From Mytilisepta virgata (Eukaryota; Mollusca; Bivalvia; Mytilida; Mytilidae), in assembly GCA_028015205.1 (NCBI GenBank), contig CM051518.1, positions 33,446,001-33,510,000 of the forward strand: a stretch of 64,000 bases of DNA. Reading direction: 5' to 3'. The notes under the pieces were generated by a model. That model was not told the origin of the DNA, did not search any database, and was given only the letters and a program-made list of their open reading frames with translations. Position numbers and translations under genes: made by a program. Below are positions 1 to 11,000 of this stretch, in pieces; position 1 is the first letter of the stretch; each line of letters opens with the position of its first letter.

Positions 1-89
1 CATCCCAATACACAGCAAAGTACAGATAAATTACACTTAAATTTGAGAAACTATATTGTTAAAAATGAAAATCATACCCACCACCTGAG
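1..89 (+). CDS. Candidate partial exon, unidentified gene
   Basis: One forward frame is open through all 89 bases from the window edge to a strong donor (GAG|GTAAGT); the other two frames stop. The residues include an N-H-T glycosylation sequon, which would fit an extracellular loop. It may belong to the same gene as the exon at 623-769, but it ends in phase 2, and joining it directly to that exon would hit a stop. Either an exon between them was missed or this exon is spurious. Confidence 0.3.
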
Positions 90-622
90 GTAAGTGGATA
101 AGTGTTTCTAGCCTTAACTGTGATTTAATGGTGTTATAACTTTTACAATTAACTTTTACCTAAATAAATATTATTATTTTAACTGACAGTATATTATCTA
201 TTATTGGACACTTAAAAGATATGCTAAAAATTTTAACCCTTAAATTATCTATAGGGAGATTTTTAATACACAAACTGTTTTTGATAGATTAGAAAATGAG
301 TCCAAAGGATGAAAACTGAACAAGAATTTTACTCAATGCAGTCATTTAAACCTGTACAATATAGTACACAAATCAATGGTTTATCCCATCTTTGCTCACT
401 GGAATGGTATCCAATTTGAATAATCAGTGTTGCATTATCCAAGGTTTGTGTTCTTGCTAATTAGATTTTCAGAATCTCCTAAAATTCCTTAAAAAGTTCA
501 AAATGTCAGTGAAGTCAGGCATGTCAGGAAAGTTATAACATCGCCCTTACTAATACAAAAACAAAACTGGTCAAGATATGATAAGGAAAATCCCCACTAT
601 AAATAGATTTAACTTCTTCCAG

Positions 623-769
623 GTAGCCTGTTGGATTTGTTGCTTATTCTTTGCACTGCAAGTTGCATTAGGAATTCTGAGATTTTACACAAACAGGAAA
701 CTGCGTCAAGCAGGAAAAAATGCAGAATCAGATAAAGAGAAGATTGGTCGTGTAGATCCAACTGCTTAA
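623..769 (+). CDS. 3'-terminal exon of an unidentified membrane protein
   Basis: A polypyrimidine tract and CAG acceptor end at 622. The frame then runs 48 codons to TAA at 767-769. It encodes one hydrophobic helix (VACWICCLFFALQVALGIL) followed by a short basic and polar tail, consistent with the last transmembrane segment and cytosolic C terminus of a small multi-pass protein. A polyadenylation signal follows about 225 bp downstream. I do not recognise the family; a TMEM179-type protein is one guess without real support. Transcription runs away from the window edge, so most of the gene lies to the left. Confidence 0.5.
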   Translation, partial: VACWICCLFFALQVALGILRFYTNRKLRQAGKNAESDKEKIGRVDPTA

Positions 770-994
770 AACAGGATTCCACTCGCAGCAAGACATTCTT
801 ATATTTCATAACAATAAATATCATGGAAAAATATTGACTTACAAAAGTTAAAGTCTTCCTGAGCACTCATGGAGGTCATATAATCTTGCAGCAATTTCTT
901 TTATATATGTAAATAGTTATATTTAACTTTTTCTATTGTTTTTGGAATATTTTGTTATTTATTTTGAAATGTATAGTTTTTGTAACAGATTTTG

Positions 995-1000
995 AATAAA
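995..1000 (+). promoter_or_regulatory. Polyadenylation signal AATAAA
   Basis: Canonical AATAAA about 225 bp after the stop codon at 769, in AT-rich sequence without a further ORF. It is the likely 3' end of the left-hand membrane-protein gene. Confidence 0.5.
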
Positions 1001-1010
1001 ACCATATATA

Positions 1011-2162
1011 TATTTTTGTTACTAGTGTTATTAAAATGTTATGTTATATATAATGCTGAATTGGAGAACATTAGCAGTAGTTTACATTTATTGCCACACT
1101 GCTGTACTATAAACTGGACAAAAAATACCTAATGAGTAATCCAAAACTGGGAAACAAAAACTAAAAACAAAAACAGCACAAAACACCAAGAACTAAAAAC
1201 ATGGACAATACCCCAAAGTCTCAACTCCAAGATTAATAAGATATTTACGACAAGGAAAATCAACAGTTTGTGCAGGAAAAGTTTTGAAATTAAATTATAA
1301 GGACTGTTTAAATGTTTGAATAGGTTAAAATTTACAATCTGGATTAGTTATTTCATACTTTTTCATAAACTGACTGAAAATAAGGTTATACATACTGTTC
1401 AAAATTAAAAAAATATGTTGGTAAATGATTCTCAACATGAAAAAATCTACATACTTTAATTCACAAAAAAAAAGTCAATCTAACAATCATTGTGTACACT
1501 GATACAGAAGAGGGTCACAAACAATTGTGTTTTTAACATGTAGATATATCACACATAATATATTACATACAAACCAATGTAAAATTGCACCATTTTCATT
1601 GCATATAAACATAAAAAAAGTAGGTCTACCATATGTAATGCTGATTAATAAAATGCCTAAAAATTGCTGTATATTTCTGTCAGTCAAAACAATAAAATCT
1701 GACCACAATTTTCATGTGTACATTCAAATAATTCATAACATTCTATTTTCCTAAAATTTTCAAACATAAATTATGAACAAGAGTATTTAACTATTATTGA
1801 GTATATAACAAAAATAAATTAAAAACAACATTATTTCAAATGTATCATTCACTGACAGTCTAATACGATCAGAGTTGAACACACCTTGACAACCTCAGTG
1901 TTTATTATTAGTATGTGAGAGGATTATTTGGAATGTTCAATCACAAACAACCATAGTTTAATAGTAGTTTATTTTGTTAATATATTTATGAAAGGCATCA
2001 AATCAGGACTTTTGTTCCATGTTTAGCACTTTTATACCAATAGCATAGATTGACTAGAATATACAACTTTTATTGCACAATGGGAATATCAGGTTTTATA
2101 CTGCACAAAAATCACAGTATTTCAGCACTGTTTAAATATTTAGAACATCTATTCTTTTTTTA
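1011..2162. other. Intergenic, nothing recognised
   Basis: AT-rich sequence with short A runs. The small ORFs on both strands (for example 1487-1754) lack coding character and splice context. I see no gene or clear repeat boundary here. Confidence 0.5.
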
Positions 2163-3410
2163 GTTCACCCGGACTATAGGCCATGTGAGCTTATGTCATC
2201 ACTCTGCGTCCATCGTCTGTTGTCCAACGGCCGTAAACTTCTCAAATTTTGATCTAATTCTCTGAAACTACTTGGCAGATTGTAATGAAGCTTGGTATGA
2301 ATCATGTATGGAAGGACCCCATTTGGTTCCATTTGGATGAACTACATGGTTGTCACAGGCATCTTTGACTTTGATTGGCAAATTTAAAAAAATCTCCTCT
2401 GAAACTAAATACAGTCGAACTTCCATAGCTCGAACTCGGATTGCTCGAACACCATCAATAGCTCCAACCGTTTTGAAAGTCCCGTCAAAAAGTCGAACAA
2501 ATATGTTGGTCCCAACAATTATAAAATATGTATTTTACCATTGAAAACTCGAACTGGATCATTAAATGGACAATCTTGTTGCCTAATTCTTACAGGTATG
2601 TATCTAACAGGATACATATCACAAATTTAATACAAATAGATGAATCTGACAGGTAAATATTTACTGTTCAACGTAATAAAGATGTCATGATAACAGCTGA
2701 TTAGTGATTAACCTGTTAAATTTTAATTTAGAAATATTTCATGGTTATGATTAGCTATGCGAACTCGTATTCTGATGGTTCTGGCAATTTTTCATACCTG
2801 AACAAATTTCGATAACTCGAACTACTGATAACTCCCAACAGAATTTGTGGGTCCCTTGGAGATCAGCTATCGAAGTTCTACTGTAATGAAATGCTTTTAA
2901 ACTTTGCAGGATTGATGACAACAATAGCCTCTACAAACTTTCCACTTTAAGTTGAGATTCATCTTCTCAACCGACAGCTGCGATTGTTCAAAGTTTCCAT
3001 TGAAACCAAATGGGAAAGGACTTTTTTGTTATTTGCTCAGTAACTAATGTGCAGATTGTAACTAAAGTCAGCAGGAATGATGTATCGAAGGACCTATATA
3101 AACTTTCCACCTTTAGTTCCGATTGGATAAACAACATGGCTGCCAGAGCCATCTTTGAGTTTGATTGGCCAATGTTCAAAAATCTTCTCTGAGGAAACAA
3201 CATTATGAAACGTTTGAAATTTTGCAGTTTTGATGATAGCAATACCCTTTACAAAGGATACACTCTTGGTTGAGATCCATTTCTCACCAGACGACTGCGA
3301 CTGCTCAAAGTTTCCATGGAAACTATATTGGAAATGACTTTTTCCTTTGTTCAGGAAGTTATGGACAGGAATTTCATAAGGAAGGGCAAATGCAAATGAT
3401 TCACCTTTTT
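2163..3410 (+). repeat. Palindrome-ended dispersed repeat, degenerate copy
   Basis: It starts with a degenerate form of the hairpin seen at 42211, 56849 and 39548 (AGTTCACC...GGCCATGTGAGCT). It continues with tandem-like interior blocks that repeat phrases such as 'cttctctgaaac' and 'gattggataaacaacatggc'. It is split by the MITE at 2412-2883. When the MITE and one TA are removed, the flanks read continuously, so the MITE arrived later. Confidence 0.5.
2412..2883. mobile_element. pogo/Tigger-like MITE
   Basis: Terminal inverted repeats begin CAGTCGAACTTCCATAGCT on the left and CAGTAGAACTTCGATAGCT on the right (read inward). The element is flanked by TA on both sides (2410-2411 and 2884-2885). 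The 472-bp interior has no ORF and carries more TCGAACT-type subterminal repeats. TA duplication and CAGT termini fit non-autonomous pogo/Tigger elements. It is nested in the older repeat at 2163-3410. Confidence 0.65.
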
Positions 3411-3414
3411 TATG

Positions 3415-3900
3415 TCAAAGGTAAAATGTCCACTCTCCCTGTAGATTAATGGCGTCACGTGTGGTTGGTAGTGGTGGTAGTTCACTGTTGCGTTCTCGGT
3501 ACAAAGAAGATTTCGTACTGACGAAAGTTGGTATCTTTTCAACCACCCGTTGTGTGTCGTCGTTCCATTCTCGGTTTCTAAATTTGATGATCTCGTTGTC
3601 ATACAATGCTGGTAGTGGTTCTAGAGTTTTAGATGCCTTTTCTCTGAGTGTGGCAAGAAATTTCTTGGTATCTATGTCTGCACGGCTTGGTGGGTGGTTG
3701 TGATCTCTTGGAAATCTGGTCACCATGTTATCTCTGGTGTTGGCTGTGCCTGGGCAGTCTTTCTCAGCACACTGCCAGTAGGCGAGTTCTGCGTCTCTAC
3801 CCTGTTTTCTCGTCTTGATGACATATCTGTAGCCATTTACTGCTAAATAGTGGCCTCTAGCGTGTCGAATGTAGTCTACTCTGACTTGTGCATTTGCCAT
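3415..3900 (-). CDS. FLYWCH-type zinc-finger protein, transposon-derived or truncated
   Basis: A 161-residue ORF from ATG at 3900. Residues about 18-69 fit a FLYWCH zinc finger: a G-Y-x-Y strand, then YWQC with Cys44, Cys49, and the H-x-H pair His67/His69. The family binds DNA and is often the N-terminal module of Mutator-like transposases or their domesticated relatives. The ORF continues with charged helical sequence (KKFLATLREKASKTLE) and stops after about 90 more residues, well short of a full MULE protein. A TATA-like box lies about 45 bp upstream of the ATG. It sits just downstream of, and in the same direction as, the TPC gene. It could be a short cellular FLYWCH gene or a 3'-truncated element. 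Confidence 0.6.
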   Translation of the reverse strand: MANAQVRVDYIRHARGHYLAVNGYRYVIKTRKQGRDAELAYWQCAEKDCPGTANTRDNMVTRFPRDHNHPPSRADIDTKKFLATLREKASKTLEPLPALYDNEIIKFRNREWNDDTQRVVEKIPTFVSTKSSLYRERNSELPPLPTTRDAINLQGEWTFYL

Positions 3901-3940
3901 GATCAAACTTGAATAATGATTTTCGTCAGAATGTCAGTGC

Positions 3941-3947
3941 TTATAAA
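3941..3947 (-). promoter_or_regulatory. TATA-like box of the FLYWCH ORF
   Basis: Reads TTTATAA on the minus strand, 41-47 bp upstream of the ATG at 3900. That spacing would place transcription start just before the ATG. Confidence 0.35.
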
Positions 3948-3950
3948 GCA

Positions 3951-4895
3951 GGGATTGGCTTGGGATGCTGAGTGAGCAGTTATCAAATTAAAGGTATAAA
4001 AAAGTGAAAAAAGATTGGCTTCTTGAACATTATTCAAAGCCAATTAACAGCCATTAATTGCATATTTATATAAATTCATTTAATTGGGATTAATAGTAAA
4101 CGCTACCAAAATATTAATAATTTTATATTTAATTATGCTTTGTCAATTATGAATTTCAAAATTTAATTTCTTACAATTTGATATTTTTATTTTTGCTTTC
4201 TTAATTTACACTACAATATATATATGTATTTTATATTTTTAACAATAATCATTATTATTTTAAATTTTATAAGTATCCATACTTTCACCTTTGAAATATT
4301 TAATTTTATATAATTTTATCCCAGGAACAAATTGTCTTTACCAGTTCATCTACATCACCGTGTCATGTACTAAACAAACATAGCCCTAGGTAATTTATGA
4401 AAAAGTTGGATAAATGGGAATAGGCATTTTTCAAAAGTTGGATAAATGGGAAGACACCAAAATGTCAAGGTTACATGTACTTTGACATTTTGCATTTGTT
4501 GCACAGCCTTGTGAATACAAAAGAGCTTACATTTTCAAATGTGCTAATGGAAGCCAGGTGAGCCTCTAGTTTTTAAAACAATTCACTTTGGCCATGTTCA
4601 TTAATATGTTAAATTAAATATTTGATCTTGTATGGCTTCCAACAAATTAAATGTGATAACAACCATTGAACAGGTAGTTCAATTGAAATTTTTCTTCATT
4701 ACTGCCTGCCCAATATATATATTACCAATCTACATCTTTTGACCTCTTTGGTTAAAAATTGCACAATCGCAAAACTGAACAATGAAATAAGGTTAAATGA
4801 CTAACTTCCATTGAATATAGCAAAATATATATATACATGTATAAAATAAATAAATGATATTATTGCTTCATTTTATCCTTCCAATTTTACAGGTA
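3951..4895. other. Putative 3' UTR and downstream region of the TPC gene
   Basis: AT-rich and without ORFs. A short direct repeat ('aaaagttggataaatggga') occurs near 4400-4450. I could not choose one polyadenylation signal among several AT-rich candidates. Confidence 0.4.
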
Positions 4896-5029
4896 TTATG
4901 CAACAGTATCTAATGTAAACCGTCTTGGTGAAACCTCAATATTATCTTCATCAAAATGTTGTCCATCATCCTCAGGATCTATCTCACCTTCAAACATCTG
5001 CTGTAGCAATACCTCTACTTTTTTCCTAC
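4896..5029 (-). CDS. TPCN3: TPCN3 exon 19: C-terminal end and stop (aa 786-829)
   Basis: Encodes RKKVEVLLQQMFEGEIDPED and ends SPRRFTLDTVA with TAA at 4896-4898. The stop falls exactly in the frame predicted by the 18 upstream junctions. Confidence 0.85.
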
Positions 5030-8000
5030 CTGCATGAAAATTTTATGCATTATAATTAGAAATATAAACAAATATTTATTTCAATGAAGAATTCTGCAAA
5101 CAAATAATGCAAACCACAAGTAATTACTAATATGTTTGCTATGATAATTAAATAAATTTAGTTGTGTCATAATGACATTTAAAGTATCATCTCGTGCTTT
5201 TAATATTTAACACCAAAAAATACTCTTAAAATGAGGCTCTGAAATATCATATCCTCTCCCTCATCCCCTCAACACATTCCAAATATTTTTAACCCAGAAA
5301 AATTGCAAATTGGGGAAAAATAACCCCCAAAAAACCAAATTTCAAGAGTGCTTCCCCACTGGTTAACAAGGTAACATTGGTTTTCTTCAAACATATTTTT
5401 AATTAAATTAAGAAAAGGAGACCGTGTTTTATAAACACTAACAAACCAGAGAAAAAAATGTTGTTTCCTTAAACAATTCGTATATATACATACTTTTTTT
5501 CTTCAGATGAAATTTCAGTCCTGTTTCTCCTGACAAATCTGGTATACTTTCAGTGTCTGATACATCATCATTATCCATACTAGATTCTGGTAACTGTTCA
5601 TTTGCAACCAATTCTGTATCATCTTTCTGGATTTCAATTGTATTTGTTCTTCTGACACCCCTAGAAAGCCAAACATACAATATTAACATTAATTGTAAAC
5701 ATTATTTGCAAAGACTTTTATGTTCAAAGGACAGAGGTATCTTTCACAAGTGTGAGAAATCATTTACCCAGTGAAGTTCAGTGGAAAAAGGGCAAAGACT
5801 AATATAATCTGAACACAGTTGAAGTGAAAGATCAAGAGCCATTTCCAATTAGAAATGACCCATGGAAGACTATAACTATCAATCATACAGAGATATGTAG
5901 GACAAAGGAATTCCACCCAAGGGGTCACATTTTTCTGTCAGACATGAGGCTTATCGAGTGACTGAAAATAAAAAAATTTATCCCGAGGGTGGAATTCCCT
6001 TATCCTAGATCTTTCTATATGAATGTTAAATTTTCTCTCATTACAGACCATAAAAATTTAAAGAAATAGATTGAAAGTAAGAATGGCCACCATTACAGAA
6101 AAAATCTTGCTACAAAACGAGAGATTCTAGAGAATAACTAATGTCATAATCGATAAGATCATACGCAATTTGGTTTTATACTAGAAGTATAAAACTTGAA
6201 ATTAAATTCTAAACGAGAATCCTGTATTAGTTTTCCTTTTATAAACATTTTCTTTTTGAAACTTTCCGTCCAAATCTGGGGAGGTTGATGTTTTCTTGAC
6301 GTTATAACATTATGACATCGACTAAAGGTGCTGTGACGTTACATTTTGTGTCGGGTGATGTAGGTGGAAATTCCACATGATTGTCTTACACTGGCAAACG
6401 TCGTATTCAACCACTTGTAATGAGAGAAAACTAAATCATTATTGATCTTCCACTGCTGCTTTAGCCAATAAGATGGCTTGATACAAAATTCTATCATTAC
6501 GAGGGGTTATAGACAACGTTTACTTATTGGTGTATAAAACACATGTGGAAGATCCTTGTCATACATCATGTCATAGTATATTTTGCTAACATCATAATGT
6601 AAAAATGTAAAGAAAACATTGGTTTTCCCCAATTTTGACAAAAAATATAAAAAATAAATTGGATTATAAATAGGAAACTACTACATGATTTCCATTTAGA
6701 ATTCCATTTTTCAAGTTTTATACTTTATAACTAAATTACATATGATCTTTCCTATCATCATGTTTGTATAATTTATCAATCATACAGAAAAATGCAGAAT
6801 AAAAGATTTCCACCTTCTGTATCATATTTTTTCACTGTCAGACACTTGGCCTGCCTCATGTCTGACTGAAAAATGACCCTTCGTGTGGAATTCCCATTTT
6901 TTACACGTCCGTTAGACGGTTTCTATGAAAGCTAGTTATAGCCTTTGATGTCACATTTGTAAATGTTCAATCCATTCTGCTTTCCTTAGGTTTAATTTTG
7001 CTGTTGTGGTGAGTTACTTCCCTTATCTCAATATATGGGATATTGCAAAGGGTTTTTCTTGATACCAAATTTGAACATATTTTATTGCATTTGGGTCACT
7101 GTATAATTTTCATATAAAACTTTAAGCTAATATTTTATCTCCCACCATTTAAGGCTATACAAGAAATATAAATTATTCTCAGAAACGGTTGTGTAACTTA
7201 TCTAACTCCCAAAACTGAGAACTACTGTTGAAGGATTTTTGTGGCCTTAATCTATGCAATAAAACAAAGAATTTAAGTGTTTGACTTGGTACTCCTTTTA
7301 TGATGTGTTATTACTAGAAAGCTGCAAAACCATGAAATATGATACACTCCAAGCAAAACGTTTTCACCAAACCAAGATAAAATGCTCCGCTGGGCGCAGC
7401 TAGATACGACCGCAGATGTGGAACCCTGAATAGTTGGGGCAATTATGAACACAACATTCAAGCTTTATACAATACTGAATTTGGATTGTGAATAAATATT
7501 TGACACAGCATAGGTTTCTGACACAGAATGAATGTTGTCTAAGAACTTAAAAATTTTTAATTTACCTATTCAAACCATATCAGTATTATTTGTTTTTATA
7601 TATAAATCAGAAATAACCAATTTAAAATTTAAAATTGGGCACACATATCAATTTCTTGCTATTGCGCAATACTGTTTGAAAATTGAAAATTTCTTCAAAT
7701 ATTTGACACATAATAGGTTTCTGACACAGAATAACTGAAATCAAAGAACTTAAAATTGGTCATATGATTTGAATTTATATTCAATTTTTTGCTTCTTGTG
7801 CAATACAATATGCTGTGGAGAATTGCCCCCCCCAAAAAAAAAAAAATAATAATTTACCCCTTTTTTTAGCTTTTGTGCAATACACTATGAAGTTGCACAT
7901 TGACCCCCCCCTCCAAAAAAAAAAACAAAAAACAATAAAATTTATTGTAACCCCCCCCCCTTTTTTTGCTAAAAAAAATTTGAAATTTTCTTTTTAATTT

Positions 8001-11000
8001 ATGAAATATGAAATGAGAAAAAATTAAACCCTCCCCAATTTCTCATTTACCCCCCCCCCCCCCAAATTTTGTTTTCAACTCCCCCCCCCCCCATTTCTTT
8101 ATACTTTGCAACCATAACAGCCCATTTAAATACACCATAACATATTTAAATAGAAAATGACATCATAGTCATGGATGGCAAATTTTAAATATACATATTA
8201 ATTTAAAAGCAGTTTAGATAAGATAAACAAAAAAGCTTCATCAGCACATTTTATATTGGCAAATTTCCAATGGAATTTGTTAATAATAAAGTTTTGATAA
8301 CAGGGCACACATATCAATTTCTTGCTATTGCGCAATACTGTGCAATTGAAAATTTCTTCAAATATTTGACACATAATAGGTTTCTGACACAGAATAATCA
8401 ATTTTTTGCTTTTGTGTAATACAATATACTGTGGAGAATTGCCCCCCCCCCCCCCCAAAAAAAAAAAATTTACCCCCTTTTTAGCTTTAATTTTGGACCC
8501 CGATTTGGACCAACTTGAAAACTCGGCCCATAATAAAAAAACTAAGTACATGTTTAGATTCAGCATATCAAAGAACCCCAAGAATTCAATTTTTTTAAAA
8601 ATCAAACTAAGTTTAATTTTGGACCCTTTGGACCTTAATGTAGACCAATTTGAAAACGCGACCAAAAATTAAGAATCTAAATGCACGGTTAGATTCGGCA
8701 TATCAAAGAACCCCAATAGTTCAATTTTCGATGAAATCAAACAAAGTTTAATTTTGGACCCCGATTTGGACCAACTTGAAAACTGGGCCCATAATAAAAA
8801 AACTAAGTACATGTTTAGATTCAGCATATCAAAGAACCCAAAGAATTCAATTTTTGTTAAAATCAAACTAAGTTTAATTTTGGACCCTTTGGACCTTAAT
8901 GTAGACCAATTTGAAAACGGGACCAAAAATTAAGATCCTAAATGCACGGTTAGATTCGGCATATCAAAGAACCCCAATAGTTAAATTTTCAATGAAATCA
9001 AACAAAGTTTAATTTTGGACCCTTTTGGCCCCTAATTCCTAAACTGTTGGGACCAAAACTCCAAAAATCAATCCCAACCTTCCTTTTGTGGTCATAAACC
9101 TTGTGTTTAAATTTCATAGATTTCTATTTACTTATACTAAAGTTATTGTGCAAAAACCAAGAAAAATGCTTATTTTGGCCCCTTTTTAGCCCCTAATTCC
9201 TAAACTGTTGGGACCAAAACTCCCAAAAACAATCCCAACCTTCCTTTTGTGGTCATAAACCTTGTGTTAAAATTTCATAGATTTCTATTTACTTATACTA
9301 GAGTTATTGTGCGAAAACCTAGAAAAATGCTTATTGGGCCCTTTTTTGGCCCCTGATTCTTAAACTGTTGGGACCAAAACTCCCAAAATCAATCCCAACC
9401 TTCCTTTTGTGGTCATAAACCTTGTGTTTAAATTTCATAAATTTCTATTAACTTATACTAAAGTTATAGTGCGAAAACCAAATGTCTTCGGATGACGACG
9501 CAGACGACAACGACGACGACGACGACAACGACGCCAACGTCATACCAATATACGACCGCAAAAAATTTGCGGTCGTATAAAAACTGATACCAACGTAAAT
9601 TCAAAGTATTATGTCAAAAGTCCAAAATTACAATTTAGACTTACTGTCCAATGCTGTAACCTGATTTTATCAATCTTATTTGTTGTGTGATTTATTACTA
9701 GATTTAAGTTTGTACTCACTGTCCAATACCTAGTCCTAATTCTTTGATTTTACTTTCCACAAAAGATTCCAACCTTCCAGCCTTCTCTATTGTATATTCC
9801 AATATAAAGGCTTCCAAAATAAAGGCAATGAAAATGCTGTAATTGAAAGTTGAAGTTTGATGAAATTCAAATTATATACAGCAAAGACAATATTGTTAAT
9901 AAGAAATTATTAAGTAAACATTTAAGTATAATTAAACAATAAAATTAAATCCTGTATATTGAATGAAACTTTCTTGTTATAATTCATAATGTATATTTTT
10001 TTACTTTGAACTTCAATATTCATTACAAAAATTGTGATCCGACTCTTGATAGATATTCATAGTGTTTTTATTTCTGACATGATATTTATATCACTTTCTC
10101 TTTACAATACATCTTATATTCAGAGTTAATTACAACATAAAACAGTCATATGTCTTCCAAAAACTAAATTATATTATCATAGAAATAAGTATGTAACTTA
10201 CTTTAGTACAATAACAACACAGGTTAAGTGAAACATAAAGAAGTACAGTCTGGCAGCCTTATTGGTCACGGCCACAAAACCAGATGTTATCAGTGGCACA
10301 GGTTAAGGCTTTTATAATAGCAGAATATTAGCAAATAAATATACAAAGCATAAAGTATTAGCAAAGAAAAATTAATTTAAAGCAACTAAAACAAAATATA
10401 AGAGATCACTCTTAACTTTAAATAATTAGCAAGAGTAAGTAACTAGTACACAGATAAGGCCCCACTACTCAGACAGTGATGTAATTGTTTGTCCAATATA
10501 CACTGAAAACTAATTTCTTTAAAAAGTAGCAAAAAGTAGTAGCTAACTATTAGGTATATATAGTGTAGTAAAAAATTCTGTAAAGGAAACACGAAACTGC
10601 AGTCATAACTTGTATCGATATTCAAATATTTTGAGATCTTACCCAATACTAATATCAAGTGTATGTAGGACACACACTAGTTTGTATATAATGTAAGTAT
10701 TTCCTATAAAAGGTCAATGTTTAGACAAATAAGACAAATATTTTTATGTTCAGTAAAGGAAATTAGAGTTCTAAGCCTGGCTACTCTGATCATCAGTTGT
10801 TTCAATGGTATGCAAAAATTACCTAAAATTTAATACTATAATTAATTGAAGTAATAAATATTAAAATGCTTAGTTTTAGGATCAAACTTTAGCCCTTATA
10901 TCTGAATACCTTTACTGCTATTTCCTAAATTAAACATCTAGATATTTATATAAGTCCATGGTAAGTCAAAAATTTTTTTAGCTTCAGAAGCAATTGTTTT

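Noticed and set aside
8198..8926. Minus-strand ORFs repeating FSNWSTLRSKGSKIKL
   Set aside because: They are read-through of tandem repeat units of the 2.2 kb element and recur at 14722-15249. They are not a conserved protein.
10303..10320. AG acceptor for TPCN3 exon 16 at AAAAG near 10310
   Set aside because: It would introduce an in-frame TAA before VAVTNK, and there is no polypyrimidine tract.
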